Below are positions 52,764-63,114 of a DNA stretch of 64,000 nucleotides, piece by piece. Where the stretch lies: positions 310,001 through 374,000 of the forward strand of contig CAVOZT010000003.1 of assembly GCA_963701375.1 (NCBI GenBank), written 5' to 3'. The position numbers and the translations under genes were made by a program. The DNA is from CAVXTF01 sp963701375. Lineage in GTDB: Bacteria; Actinomycetota; Acidimicrobiia; Acidimicrobiales; CAVXTF01. The notes beneath the pieces were generated by a model. It was not told the origin of the DNA. It saw only the letters and a program-made list of their open reading frames with translations, and ran no database searches. Position 1 is the stretch's first letter, and each line of letters opens with the position of its first letter.

Positions 52764-55611
52764 TCCTGACGCTCCGAAGAGGGCGAACGTTGGGCCTCGC
52801 CGGGCGGCCGAGCCCCTTGAGACCCGATCATCGAGGTACCGAATTCCTCTTGAGGAGTCTGGGATCGACAGGTTGAGCCCCGGGTTGGCCGAAAGCCGGA
52901 CCGGCGTCCTTTCGTTCCTTTACGTGAGATTCGGAGACTGGACTGAGAATGGCGCCCCCGCCGGTACCGAGTTCGAAGCGGTGTTTTCGGATCTGGGCCT
53001 CGTGATCCGCAATGAGGTGACCAATCACCAAGGAAGCGATGTCGCAACAGAGCAAGAAGGGTTCTTGGCGGTTTTCTCTTCTCCGAGCTCGTCTGTTGCC
53101 GCGGCTCTCGACGTGCGTCGGACCATCAACACCCGGAGTTGGCCACGAGGTGATGTAATCCGAGTTCGCATGGGTCTCCATACTGGGGAATCCAAGGACA
53201 CGGTCGATGGCGTTTTGAGCCTCGATGCGTTGCGGGCAAAAGAAATTGCAGCGGTTTCCCACGCAGGACAGATCGTGTTATCCGGGGCAACTGCTGCGTT
53301 GTTGGCCAATTCCATGCCAGAGGGAATACGACTCGACGACCTTGGCGTCCATCGCTTGAGGGATCTGGGGCACCCCGAGCGCCTCTTCCAGGTCGAGGAA
53401 GAAGGCCTCCGACCAGATTTTCCACTACTTCGCTCGCTCGACAATCCAGTGATGTTGCACAATCTCCCGGAGAGGCTGAGCAGTTTCGTCGGCAGGGAGC
53501 GCGAACTACGACAGGTGCGCGAACTTTTGCTTTCTGACCGACTCGTGACCCTGATAGGACCGGGCGGTGCTGGAAAGACCCGCCTTGCCCTCCAAGTAGC
53601 CGCAGAGCTGTTGGACGGCGATGGAGACGGTGTATGGCTCGTCGAGTTGGCCGGCCTTTCGGATCCGGAGAACGTCGCTACCGCTGTCGCAGGTGCGCTT
53701 TCCATCCAGCCAGAGGCCGGACGCTCAATTTCAGGAGTCTCTCGTCGACTGCCTCAGACAGCAGCGCCTTCTCTTGGTTCTTGACAATTGTGAGCACGTC
53801 ATAGCGTCAGCTGCCACTCTCTGCGATGCCTTGCTCAAGAAATGTCCCGACGTGCACGTGCTTGCCACTTCACGCGAGCCACTGGGGATCGACGGTGAAG
53901 CGGTCTACCGGACGCCTCCTCTGTCGGTACCCATGGACGGAGCTGAAGACCCTCGTGCATTTGACGCAGTTCGTCTTTTTGAAGAGCGCGCGCGTTCGAG
54001 TCAGCCGAACTTCGTCCTGGATGACGGAAACCGACAGCTCGTCGTCTCTTTGTGTCGCAAACTCGACGGAATCCCGCTCGCCTTGGAACTGGCGGCAGCG
54101 AGACTTCGTTCAACTCCTCTTCCTCAGATCTATGGCCACCTCGACGATCGATTCCGACTCCTGACCGGAGGGAGCCGCTCGGCTTTGCCTCGGCAACAAA
54201 CCCTCCTCGCAACGGTCGAGTGGTCCTATGACTTACTTACTCACGAAGAGAAGCAGCTGATAAAGCAGCTTTCGGTTTTCGTTGGTGATTTCCTTCTCGA
54301 GACAGCAGAGTCTCTATCGGTTCACCTAGAGGATGATGTCGATCACGTTATCGATCAACTTGGCTCTCTGGTGGACAAGAGCCTCATAGTCTACGACTCA
54401 GACCCTAGCTGGCCGCGCTATCGACTCCTTGAGACGATTCGCCAATTTGTTTGGGACCGAGTACGGACCGACGACGGGCAAGGCAGTCAAGTGAGACTCT
54501 CCGATGCTCACGCCGCGCTATATCTCGAGCTAGCCGAAACCTCTAAGGCTCATCTTCGGACTCGCGAACAGCTGGAATGGTTCGATCGGCTCGAAATCGA
54601 ACATGACAATATTCGTGCTGCCCTGACTTATTTGCTCGCCGATCCCGTTGAAACCGAGAAGGCGATGCGAATAGCCGTGTCAATGAAATGGTTCTGGCAG
54701 ATCAGAAATCATAGAGTCGAGGCACTCGATTTTCTGACGCAATTGTCCCGTCGCCCAGAGCTGCCGGACACCAAGATACTCGCGGCACAATTGCTCAATG
54801 CGACCGGGGAATTCTGCTCGGCGTCAATGCTGCTGAAGCCGCAGCCTGCAGCGAGCGCGCCCTGGCTATCGCCGCGGTCTTGGTGATAACCGGATCGCCG
54901 CGCTTGCACTTTCTATTCTTGCCTCAGTAGCGAACCAACGCGGTGACGACAATACCGAGAGCCGGTTGCGTCAAGAGGCAATAGACCTTGCCCGCGCCAG
55001 CGGAGACCCGATAACCCTGGCTGACGTCCTCTCGGGACCTTCGAGCGACCCGGAATATTCGCAGCGCCTCGAGGAGGCGATCGATTGTTACGATTCGGTC
55101 GGTGATCGCGCCGGTCGATACATTGCATTGCTCGACTTGGGAGCTGTTTCCCTTGCGCGTGCCGAGCCGTCCATTGCCCGTCTCCACTTGGAGGCCGCAA
55201 TGGAGATCGGACGTCTTGTTGGCGTCGGGAAAGATCACACACTAATGATCAACATTGCAGAAGCGTGCATTCTGGAGGACGATTTTGCGCGGCGCAAAAG
55301 AGCTCTATACAGATGCCGTAGGTGTGGCTCGACGTCACGCTGATGCGCGGGCGGCACAATACGGATTACTCGGTCTTGCGCTCTGTGCGTCCGCCGGCGG
55401 AGACAACGAGTTAGCTGCGAAACTGCATGGACTGGCCGACGCGCAATTGCAAGCGCTCGGATACGTCTGGACCCCGGAGAACCTTGCACTTGCCGAGGGT
55501 GACCGAAGTCATCTGAGGGCGGTCATGGGTGAAGAGACATTCACGACGGCTTTCGATTCGGGCCAGGTGTGGGATACCGGGGACGCGATGAGGGTCGTCA
55601 CCGGCGCTTAA
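52747..55611 (+). pseudogene. Cyclase-like/ATPase/TPR regulator, frame broken four times
   Basis: The intact protein would be about 955 residues: a degenerate class III cyclase-like domain, an ATPase of the LuxR/AfsR-like STAND type, and TPR-like repeats. The cyclase part keeps RMGLHTGES and GQIVLSG but lacks both metal Asp residues: the usual F-x-D reads YVRFGDW and the usual GDGF reads EQEGF. The ATPase has Walker A GPGGAGKTRLALQVA and Walker B LLLVLDNCEHV. Frame breaks lie near 53719, 54806-54809, 54882 and 55293; the last three fall between ATPase and TPR. There is no C-terminal LuxR HTH. It is probably decayed or badly assembled. Confidence 0.85.
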
Positions 55612-55650
55612 TGAACGGTACCGACAACCGGTGAAAGTGTCGTCGTCAGT

Positions 55651-56604
55651 GTGCGTCGGGCTATGGTTCGACCTCTGGTACGACCTTTTTTCATAGAGCC
55701 AAATCCGCCGCCTCGGCTTGAAGCCGCGCTCGCATTGGGCGACGGCAGGAAGCTCGGTTACGCGGAGTTCGGGAACCCTGAAGGACCGTTGGTGCTGTGG
55801 TTCCACGGTTCCCCTGGAGCCCGCAGACAGGTTCCGCCAGCCGGTCGTCGAGCCGCGGACAAACTCGGACTTCGCCTCGTTTGCGTCGAACGACCCGGGG
55901 TCGGGAGCTCGACCGACCATGCCTACATGCGGCTCTCTGACTGGGCCGACGACGTCGCCTACTTCGCCGACAAACTTGGCCATGAGCGATTCATGGTGGT
56001 CGGCTTGTCCGGGGGAGGGCCGTACGCACTGGCGTCTGCGTACCGGCTGCCGGCACGCGTCGTAGCGGTCGGCCTGCTCGGGTCCCTGGTTCCTACTGAG
56101 GGTGAAGACGCGATCGCCGGAGGCGTCGTGGCGCTCAGTCACCGCTTTAACCGCGCACTCAAGCTGTTGCGGCGCCCGATCGGGGTGGGCATGTGGGGCG
56201 TCTTTCGAGCCGCGAACCCGCTCTCGCACTTTGCGGTTCAAGCATTTGCCCGAATGATGCCCGAGGGCGATCGAAGGGTTCTCAGTGACCCCGCTCTCGA
56301 GGCCATGTTCGTCGACGACCTTACGGTTGGGAGCAAGCGTCAGTTCTTCGCCTTCATCAACGATTTCATTCTCATCGGCCAAGATTGGGGGTTCCGCCTG
56401 GGCGATGTGGAAGTTCCAGTGCGATGGTGGCACGGAGACTCGGACCCATTTGTCCCACTGGAGCAGGCTCGACGCGCGGCAGCGCTACTACCCGATGTGG
56501 AGCTCATCGTCCGACCCGGAGAGAGTCACCTCGGAGACTTCGCCGCGGCAGACGAGGTGCTCGAGGTCCTGGCTCGCATCTGGAGTACATCTGATCACCC
56601 GTGA
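55651..56604 (+). CDS. Alpha/beta hydrolase
   Basis: The 317-residue protein has a complete alpha/beta-hydrolase core: oxyanion motif WFHGSPGAR, nucleophile Ser in VVGLSGGGPYAL near residue 129, catalytic Asp in WWHGDSDPFVPL and His in GESHLGDF. No signal peptide is visible. GTG 55651 is used; an ATG at 55663 is possible. It lies 39 bases after the broken regulator on the same strand. Substrate unknown. Confidence 0.88.
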   Translation: MRRAMVRPLVRPFFIEPNPPPRLEAALALGDGRKLGYAEFGNPEGPLVLWFHGSPGARRQVPPAGRRAADKLGLRLVCVERPGVGSSTDHAYMRLSDWADDVAYFADKLGHERFMVVGLSGGGPYALASAYRLPARVVAVGLLGSLVPTEGEDAIAGGVVALSHRFNRALKLLRRPIGVGMWGVFRAANPLSHFAVQAFARMMPEGDRRVLSDPALEAMFVDDLTVGSKRQFFAFINDFILIGQDWGFRLGDVEVPVRWWHGDSDPFVPLEQARRAAALLPDVELIVRPGESHLGDFAAADEVLEVLARIWSTSDHP

Positions 56605-56665
56605 GTCGAGACTCCGGCGAGCCGGCTGTGATTCGTGTCGGCGGTGACTCGGGAAGGCTCACCTG

Positions 56666-57658
56666 GTGATCAAGGCTTCGGCTCCCGTCCGCATCTGTGA
56701 CAACGGCGGGTGGACCGACACGTGGTTCGGAGGGCCGGGACGGGTCTTGAATATCGCCGTAACGCCAGGGGTCGAGGTCTCGATCTTCGCGGCAACGGGG
56801 TCCGAGCCGGTGACCTTGAGCGTGGACACCTTTGGTGACCGCTACTCGGTCGTCCCGGGGGCGCCACGAGTCTCCCGCCACCTGTTACTCGAGGCGGCGA
56901 TAGACGAGTTCCCACCACCGAGCGACCTCCCGGTAGAGATAAGCGTCCGTTCTGCGGTCCCCGCTGGTTGCGGCACCGGAACGTCGGCCGCCGTCGCGGT
57001 CGCATTGGTGGGCGGACTCGCACGCCTACGCTCCGAGCAACCGTCGCCGCGCGAAGTTGCTTACGCAGCACACCGGCTCGAGGTCAACGTGCTCGGCATT
57101 CAAAGTGGTGTCCAGGACCAACTGAGTGCGGCATTCGGCGGCATCAACTACATAGAAATCGACGAGTATCCCGAGGCGACCCTGTACTCGATGCCGGACT
57201 GGGATGCACTCAGCCCGCTGCTTACGCTGGTCTTCCTCGGGCGTGCCCACTGCTCCTCCGGCGTGCACCACCAGGTAATCGAACGGATCCACGAGCAGGG
57301 TTCCGGTGCACTCTCGAGGTTGCGTGAAGCCGGCGTGGCCGCTCGTGACGCTGTGATTGCTCGCGATCTCGACGCTTTCGGTCGGGCGATGATCGACAAC
57401 ACGGATGCGCAGCGCTTACTTCATCCTGAACTCGTTGGCGCAGATGCGACGAGTGTGATCGAGATCGCGAGTGTGCAAAAGGCGGTCGGGTGGAAAGTCA
57501 ATGGAGCGGGAGGAGATGGTGGTTCGGTAACTATCCTGAGCGCCAGCGAGCAAGACAAAGATGTCTTCGACCGTCTCGTCACGGACTCTGATTCCCGCTA
57601 CCGCGTGCTCCCCATCGAAATCAGCAACCTGGGGCTCCAGGTCCAGGGCGCCCTCTAA
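56666..57658 (+). CDS. GHMP-family sugar kinase
   Basis: The 330-residue protein has the GHMP motifs: an N-terminal APVRICDNGGWTDTWFGG, phosphate-binding VPAGCGTGTSAAVAVALVG near residue 96, and C-terminal GAGGDGGSVTIL. The opening resembles the heptose-kinase/fucokinase branch (HddA-like, GGWSDT). It probably phosphorylates a sugar used for envelope or extracellular glycans, consistent with the secreted glycosidase-like neighbour, but the sugar is unknown. Confidence 0.87.
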   Translation: MIKASAPVRICDNGGWTDTWFGGPGRVLNIAVTPGVEVSIFAATGSEPVTLSVDTFGDRYSVVPGAPRVSRHLLLEAAIDEFPPPSDLPVEISVRSAVPAGCGTGTSAAVAVALVGGLARLRSEQPSPREVAYAAHRLEVNVLGIQSGVQDQLSAAFGGINYIEIDEYPEATLYSMPDWDALSPLLTLVFLGRAHCSSGVHHQVIERIHEQGSGALSRLREAGVAARDAVIARDLDAFGRAMIDNTDAQRLLHPELVGADATSVIEIASVQKAVGWKVNGAGGDGGSVTILSASEQDKDVFDRLVTDSDSRYRVLPIEISNLGLQVQGAL

Positions 57659-57698
57659 GGACGCAAACGAGCTCCGTGGTAGATAGTGGCAGGTCCGT

Positions 57699-58823
57699 TC
57701 AGCTCGATGACATCGTCATGAAATCGCGGGCCCACCACGACTCGTAGAAGGTGTATGCACCCTGAACCATCGAGGAAACGAGCCTCGTCCCGTTGGCGGG
57801 CGAAGCCGGAGCAGACGGGCTTTGCGGGTCGTAGGTCGCAAAAACCGTCCAATCGGGGTTGATGTCTAGGGTCATTCCCCTGAGGCAGCCGGCGCGGGCC
57901 AGCAGGCCGGCGAGTTGCGTAATCTCCAATGACGGTCCGGCGACATAGACGAGGGCTCCGTCGGCCGTGACGCCGACCCCCGAACGCCACACCGCAGGAA
58001 CGCCGTGCAGCGTGGAACCCCACGCCCAGGTGTCTGAAGCGTTCAGGCCGGGGACCGGCTGACCATGGTCTACCAGGAGGGTCAGGTTCTGTCGGACGGC
58101 GACAACCTGCGGGCTCATGCTGACGTCTCGGCCCCACTGGCCCACGGTGGCGTGGCCGTCACGGTAGATGACGAGAGACGCGCCGCCTGTTCTCAACGGA
58201 TAGACAAGGCGGCCCTCGGAGAAGTAGCCACCCTGGCTGTCGGGGAACTTGAAGCCCCCATTGAAGGCGGCCACGAGGGTCATCGACGCCGACAGGCTGA
58301 TGGGCGCCCCGAGTTTCCACGGCCCTTTTCCAGGGCTCTCGCTCCCGGAGTAGAGCCTGGCGTGCAGGAGCCGTGTGTCCATCCACGCGATCCCAGCCTC
58401 GAACGGCGAACCAGCAGGACGGATCATCGTCTCGTACACGGCGGGCACTCCTCTCACGAGGCGCCCGGCAGGTTGCCACACTCCCTCTCCGGGGAGTCCC
58501 GGCTCGCTGAACGGAGTGAGCGGTCTCGGCGTAGGCAGGGCAAGGAGTGTGGTTTCGCTTGGCCGCTGATTGTGATGGAGCGGTCTCGTACCACGTCCGG
58601 CAGTACTTGTTGTGACGGGGATCGTCGTGGATGAAGATCGCGTACCGGGAGCCAAACCCTTGGAGGGAGCTCGATGGTTGGCCCCGGCGTCAACGGTCGT
58701 TGCCGCGCACCCTCCAATGAGCATGGCGGCGAGAAGCACTGCTCGAGCGATCGCCACAGGCCTGGTGCAGTGCCCCTTTCGGCGACGTTGTGGGAGTTTC
58801 GCAACAGCTCTCGTACCAGACAC
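57699..58823 (-). CDS. Phosphodiester-glycosidase-like lipoprotein B
   Basis: The 374-residue protein has a signal sequence ending in a lipobox (LLAAMLIGGCAAT; Cys near 39), a Thr/Ser linker (SSSTTIPVTTSTAGRGTR) and a domain paralogous to the gene at 49568-50863. Both share TLVAAFNxGF, GVGxTADGALVYVxGP and LDIN-x-DW. The lipid anchor here replaces the membrane span there. It would act outside the cell on sugar phosphodiesters or glycans, by inference from the fold. It converges on the GHMP kinase. Confidence 0.8.
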   Translation of the reverse strand: MSGTRAVAKLPQRRRKGHCTRPVAIARAVLLAAMLIGGCAATTVDAGANHRAPSKGLAPGTRSSSTTIPVTTSTAGRGTRPLHHNQRPSETTLLALPTPRPLTPFSEPGLPGEGVWQPAGRLVRGVPAVYETMIRPAGSPFEAGIAWMDTRLLHARLYSGSESPGKGPWKLGAPISLSASMTLVAAFNGGFKFPDSQGGYFSEGRLVYPLRTGGASLVIYRDGHATVGQWGRDVSMSPQVVAVRQNLTLLVDHGQPVPGLNASDTWAWGSTLHGVPAVWRSGVGVTADGALVYVAGPSLEITQLAGLLARAGCLRGMTLDINPDWTVFATYDPQSPSAPASPANGTRLVSSMVQGAYTFYESWWARDFMTMSSS

Positions 58824-58918
58824 AATCCGCCATGAAGCTTACGGCCACATGAAGGCATGCGGTCTGGTCCAGAATGGCCCGCTATGAGGCGAAGAATGCG
58901 TGCCGACGGCGACATCGC

Positions 58919-60358
58919 ATGAACGGCGTCGGACGACCAGCCATACTTGCCGTCTGCTGTGCGGCAGCGCTTGTTATCGGCGCCGCCATCGTAACGATCC
59001 CGAAGCTGGGCGAGTCTTCCAAGTCGGCGCACATCCACGACTCGGCGCGCTCTACGTCCTCGCCGACGACCACCACCTCGATCCCGTCTACCACTTCGAC
59101 ACCGTCGACCACCTCGAAGGCGCCTGCGCTTCCCAAGCCGGTCTGGCGCGTCGCTTGGGGATCGGCCATGGCGTGGGGGTTCGGAATCGCCTCGAACGTC
59201 ACCGTGCGCGAGCTGACGACAGTGGGGGTTGGCGGCGAATCGGTGAGGGTACGGATCTCCAATGTCTTCGGCAACAGCCCGATGACAATCGGGGCAGCAT
59301 CGGTGGGGGTTGACGCCGGTGGTGCAGCAGTTGTGCCAGGCACTCTTCATCCGCTTGCTTTCGGCAACGCCCCGGGCACGACGGTCCAAGCCGGCAGCTT
59401 CGTCTACACCGACCCGATCTCGATGACCGTCAACGATATGGAGACACTGGCCATCAGCTTGTTCGTGAGCGACACCGATCTTGTCTCTTTGCATCCCTGC
59501 TGCACGACTCAAAAGGATGTCTCCTACTTCACCCCGAACGGCGGTGGGAACCTCACAGGATCCCCGAGCGCCGCTGGTTTGAGTATCGCCAGCCCGTATC
59601 CAAGATGGGTCGATGCGGTGGACGTCCTGCAGCCAGAAGGAAAAGGAAGCATCGTGGTCGTCGGAGATTCGATCACTGATGGCTACAACGCCACCATCAG
59701 TTGGACCAATGTCCTCCAAGAACGCATCGACAGACTGCCGGTCGCCGAGCAGCGTGCGGTGATCAATGAAGGGATCACCGCTAACACCCTCACCTCGGTG
59801 GTACCCAGCTTCTCTGCGGTAGGCGGCGGTCCATCCGGTCTTGCACGCATCACTCGTGATGCACTCGACCAATTGGGGGTGTCGGAGATAGTCCTTTTCC
59901 TCGGGACAAACGATCTATTCTTCGGCGCTACCGCGCAACAACTGATAGCCGGCTATCTACAAGCGATCTCTGAAGTCCATGCGTCCGGCATCCGGATCGT
60001 CGCAGCCACGTTGTTGCCGCGCGAGCCGACCCCAAAGTTTCCTTGGAGCACCACACAGTTGCGCTACCTCGAACAAGTCAACAACTGGATCCGTACATCG
60101 AGAGCATTCGATGGCGTGTTAGACCTGGCAAAGGCGGTAGGCAACGTCTACAACGGTGCTTGCGCCCCGAACACGATGTTCGCTCCGTACGACTCCGGTG
60201 ACCACCTCCATCCAGATGCGGCCGGACAGATCGCCATGGCGAACGCCGTCGACCCCTCAACGCTGGATCTTCCAAAGCTGCCTTTGTTGCCGCCGCTCGT
60301 CAGCGTCAGCTTGACCGCAGACTGCCGCGTCAGCTCAGGGCAGCTCGCAGGCGCATGA
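58919..60358 (+). CDS. Secreted SGNH/GDSL hydrolase
   Basis: The product has about 479 residues. A signal-anchor (AILAVCCAAALVIGAAIVTI) and a Thr/Ser linker (TSSPTTTTSIPSTTSTPS) are followed by a beta domain, then the SGNH hydrolase core from about residue 240. Block I is VVGDSITDGYN, block III FLGTNDL, and block V DSGDHLHPDAAG with the catalytic Asp/His. It probably deacetylates or de-esterifies extracellular polysaccharide. ATG 58919 is used; the frame reaches 58874. Confidence 0.88.
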   Translation: MNGVGRPAILAVCCAAALVIGAAIVTIPKLGESSKSAHIHDSARSTSSPTTTTSIPSTTSTPSTTSKAPALPKPVWRVAWGSAMAWGFGIASNVTVRELTTVGVGGESVRVRISNVFGNSPMTIGAASVGVDAGGAAVVPGTLHPLAFGNAPGTTVQAGSFVYTDPISMTVNDMETLAISLFVSDTDLVSLHPCCTTQKDVSYFTPNGGGNLTGSPSAAGLSIASPYPRWVDAVDVLQPEGKGSIVVVGDSITDGYNATISWTNVLQERIDRLPVAEQRAVINEGITANTLTSVVPSFSAVGGGPSGLARITRDALDQLGVSEIVLFLGTNDLFFGATAQQLIAGYLQAISEVHASGIRIVAATLLPREPTPKFPWSTTQLRYLEQVNNWIRTSRAFDGVLDLAKAVGNVYNGACAPNTMFAPYDSGDHLHPDAAGQIAMANAVDPSTLDLPKLPLLPPLVSVSLTADCRVSSGQLAGA

Positions 60359-60390
60359 CCGCATCACGGTTGGCAGATTCCTCAGCCCGG

Positions 60391-61470
60391 TCATCCAGGC
60401 GCGCCTGGGCAGATGCCAGGTCCGGAGGGCGCAGTCGACGCGCTGGTGATCTGAGCGATGTTCGCGACATTCCCGTCTCTCGTCATTGTCGTCGCCGAAG
60501 AACGTCGTCCTGCAAGTTCGGATTCGAAAAAGTCTGCCACTACACGAGCCACGACCTCCTTGGCAACGCCTGGGGAGACGTACGGCGTTTCGTGTCCGGA
60601 TCCGAGAAGATCGAGGTAGTACTTGGGAGGCGGCGCACCGTTATAGATCTGGACGCTGCAAGCGGGAACGTTGATTGTGTCTGCGCTTCCTTGGGTCACC
60701 ATCAACGGCACGGAGCCGACCCCCGAGTATGTCCCGCCGAAAGCAGCGAGCTCAGCGCCGGACAGGATTGCAGCTGCCCTCACTCGTGTGTCCCGGCAAC
60801 AAGAATTTTCGGCGACTGCCAGGCTCACGTCACCTCCGTCGGAGTGCCCGATCAAACCGATCTCGTTCGAGTTGATCAATCCAGAAAGCACGTTGCCCGA
60901 CCTATGAGCTGTGTCGAGAAGGGTCGTGATCACAAAGCGCAGGTCATTCGGATGGTTGACGATGTCGCTCTCATCGAGTGCGGCCAAGTCGGACGGATCC
61001 GTGTGAGGGTACGTCGGAGCAGCGACGACGAAGCCGGCAGAAGCCCAGTCCTCGAGCAAGGCTCCGTAGGCGGAGACCGAGAGGTCGTATCCCTGCGAGA
61101 ACACGAGCAATGGGTATGGCGCTCCCGCCAAGTCCGGAAGGGGTCCTTCGCCTCTATCAGTTGCCGGAAACCAGACTGTTGTCGGAAGGATCCGGCTGGG
61201 GGACCCGGGCTCGACGACGTCGAAGCTCGTGTTCTTCACCGCGTGGGTGACAACGGAGGTGACCGGCGGAGAGTCGGTGTGGCGAGAAGTGGTCGAGGAG
61301 GTAGATGGCACAGAGACCGGTGCCGACGGCTTACTGGTATTCGTCGCTTCGACGGAGCATGCGGCAAGTGTGCACACAACCGACAGCACAACGAGGGTTC
61401 CGAAACTCGGCAGGAGGAAACGGGCAAATTTGACGTCGTCGAGCGTCGGGCCATGAATAGTCTTGTGCAT
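60391..61470 (-). CDS. Alpha/beta-hydrolase lipoprotein (chlorophyllase/PAF-AH-like)
   Basis: The 359-residue protein has a signal sequence with lipobox (VVCTLAACSVE; Cys near 38), a Thr/Ser linker, and an alpha/beta hydrolase domain: PYPLLVFSQGYD (oxyanion region), nucleophile GLIGHSDGG near residue 213, Asp in TQGSADTIN and His in GSGHETPYV. This pattern is of the dienelactone hydrolase/PAF-acetylhydrolase-like group and points to an extracellular esterase. It is convergent with the SGNH hydrolase. Confidence 0.85.
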   Translation of the reverse strand: MHKTIHGPTLDDVKFARFLLPSFGTLVVLSVVCTLAACSVEATNTSKPSAPVSVPSTSSTTSRHTDSPPVTSVVTHAVKNTSFDVVEPGSPSRILPTTVWFPATDRGEGPLPDLAGAPYPLLVFSQGYDLSVSAYGALLEDWASAGFVVAAPTYPHTDPSDLAALDESDIVNHPNDLRFVITTLLDTAHRSGNVLSGLINSNEIGLIGHSDGGDVSLAVAENSCCRDTRVRAAAILSGAELAAFGGTYSGVGSVPLMVTQGSADTINVPACSVQIYNGAPPPKYYLDLLGSGHETPYVSPGVAKEVVARVVADFFESELAGRRSSATTMTRDGNVANIAQITSASTAPSGPGICPGAPG

Positions 61471-61535
61471 CTACCGGCAAAGCGTAATGCGCAACCTCCA
61501 TACACCCATGGCGCCCATAGGCAAAGGATCACGTC

Positions 61536-62343
61536 GTGTCGGTAACAGTGCGTCCGCTTCGGCAAGCTGACGTCCCGGCGAGTAGCCGAATTCACGGTGA
61601 GGTGCTTCACATGGAGTTTCTGGCCCGGTGCGGGCGCCCATTTCTACGCTGCTACCACCGGGCATGGATCGACAGCGACGACGGGATTGCTCTGGCATGC
61701 GAGAACGACAAGGGCGAAGTTGTCGGTGTCCTGCTCGGCGCTCTGCGCCCCTCTAACCACTTTCGCAAGATGGTTCGTAGTCATGGCCTCGGACTGACTT
61801 TCTGGTTGATCTTGCGTGCCTCCACAACGCCGCGCTTTGCAAGAGAGCTCTTTGCCACGCGCCTTCTTCGATATGCGGGCGGGCTCTCCCGAATGATCGT
61901 TCGCTCGTTCGGGCGCTCCGCACCTCGGCCGACCGGCCGTCGGTCCTCGTCGGTTGCACCGGGCAAGATAAGCCCTGCCTCCGCTGCTTCCCAGCCAACG
62001 TTGTCGCGCGTCGGGGAAGTGACCCACGTCATGGTGCTGCCAGACCACCAGGGGAAGGGGATCGGCGGGGCATTGCTCGAAGCCGCGCGGAGCTGCGCAG
62101 CAGTCCGGCCTGGACGAGTTGGTGTTGGTAACGCCCCCGGACCTGGCAGCGGCGGGGTTCTATGAGCATCTCGGATGGCAGCGCACTGGGGAGCTCACCA
62201 GTCGCAGTGGTGAAGATTTCGTCGGATATCGCCTGCTACTGCGCCCAGAGGATCCTTTGGTTCGTAACGTTGACGTAAGGTTGAGGAGACACAATCGTGA
62301 GGGTGGCCACATGTTCAGCGACACGCGAGCTCCATGGGCTTGA
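61536..62343 (+). pseudogene. GNAT acetyltransferase, frame broken once
   Basis: The first frame reads a GNAT start (VRPLRQADVPASSRIHGEV) and the acetyl-CoA loop THVMVLPDHQGKGIGGALLEAA. Near 62098-62102 the frame breaks; the next frame continues GLDELVLVTPPDLAAAGFYEHLGWQRTGE and ends at 62343, the usual C-terminal FYxxxGF-type strand. Intact, about 268 residues, longer than many GNATs because of an insert after the first half. Substrate unknown. Confidence 0.78.
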
Positions 62344-62370
62344 CCTCGTTGAGCACACGCTGAAGATCCC

Positions 62371-63114
62371 ATGTCGGAATTGAACCCAGAGCCAAGAAGG
62401 ATCGCGCAGGAACGGCGCAGCGCCACATCCTCCGAGCGCTACCACAAGCACCTCTGGGACCAGAGAGTCACGTCCTGGGAACACGAAGGTGCGCGCGGTC
62501 TCGAACAGGTAGTCGAGGTCGTGCTGAAGCATGCAGACGCACAATTCGACACAGTCGCGGTGGACCTTGGCTGCGGCACCGGAGAGGTCAGCCTGCCCCT
62601 AGCCGAAATCGCAGCTCAGGTTACCGCGGTCGACCTGAGCCCAGCCATGGTCGAGCGCCTTTCGGAAAAGGCGGCGCTCGCAGGGCTCGAAAACCTCGTC
62701 GGCATCGTCTCTTCTATAGAGGACTTCGGTATCCCCGCTGAGAGTGTCGACCTCATCGTCTCCAACTATGCCCTTCACCACCTGAGCCATAGCGGCAAGA
62801 AGGCAGCCGTCGCGGCCGCCGCGAGTTGGTTGAAACCAGGCGGTCGACTCGTGGTGGGAGACATGATGTTCGGCCGCGGGTTGACTGCACACGATCGCAC
62901 CGTCATTAGGACCAAGGTGGGAACTCTGATCCGGCGCGGCCCTGGCGGGTGGTGGCGCCTTGTTAAGAACGTAGGTCGCTTCACATTCCGTTTGCGAGAG
63001 CGTCCGGCCACGATGGAGATGTGGGTTCAGTACTTCGAACAAGCCGGCTTCCGCGACGTCACGGTGGTCCCCGTTGTCTCCGAAGCTGCGGTTGTCGCCG
63101 GCACCAGGCGGTGA
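62371..63114 (+). CDS. Class I SAM-dependent methyltransferase
   Basis: The 247-residue protein has motif I VAVDLGCGTGEVSLPLAE near residue 63, motif II TAVDLSPAMVERL, motif IV SVDLIVSNYALHHL and SWLKPGGRLVVGDMMF. This is the Methyltransf_11/25 type. The C-terminal half (about 165-230) is Arg-rich and may be membrane-peripheral. It ends inside a long inverted repeat at 63110-63144. Substrate unknown. Confidence 0.9.
   Translation: MSELNPEPRRIAQERRSATSSERYHKHLWDQRVTSWEHEGARGLEQVVEVVLKHADAQFDTVAVDLGCGTGEVSLPLAEIAAQVTAVDLSPAMVERLSEKAALAGLENLVGIVSSIEDFGIPAESVDLIVSNYALHHLSHSGKKAAVAAAASWLKPGGRLVVGDMMFGRGLTAHDRTVIRTKVGTLIRRGPGGWWRLVKNVGRFTFRLRERPATMEMWVQYFEQAGFRDVTVVPVVSEAAVVAGTRR

Noticed and set aside
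58454..59872. 472-residue frame opposite the SGNH hydrolase and lipoprotein B
   Set aside because: It crosses two well-supported genes and is Arg/Gly/His-rich without domains.
60355..61545. 396-residue frame opposite the alpha/beta-hydrolase lipoprotein
   Set aside because: The minus-strand gene has signal peptide, lipobox and catalytic triad; the plus frame has none.
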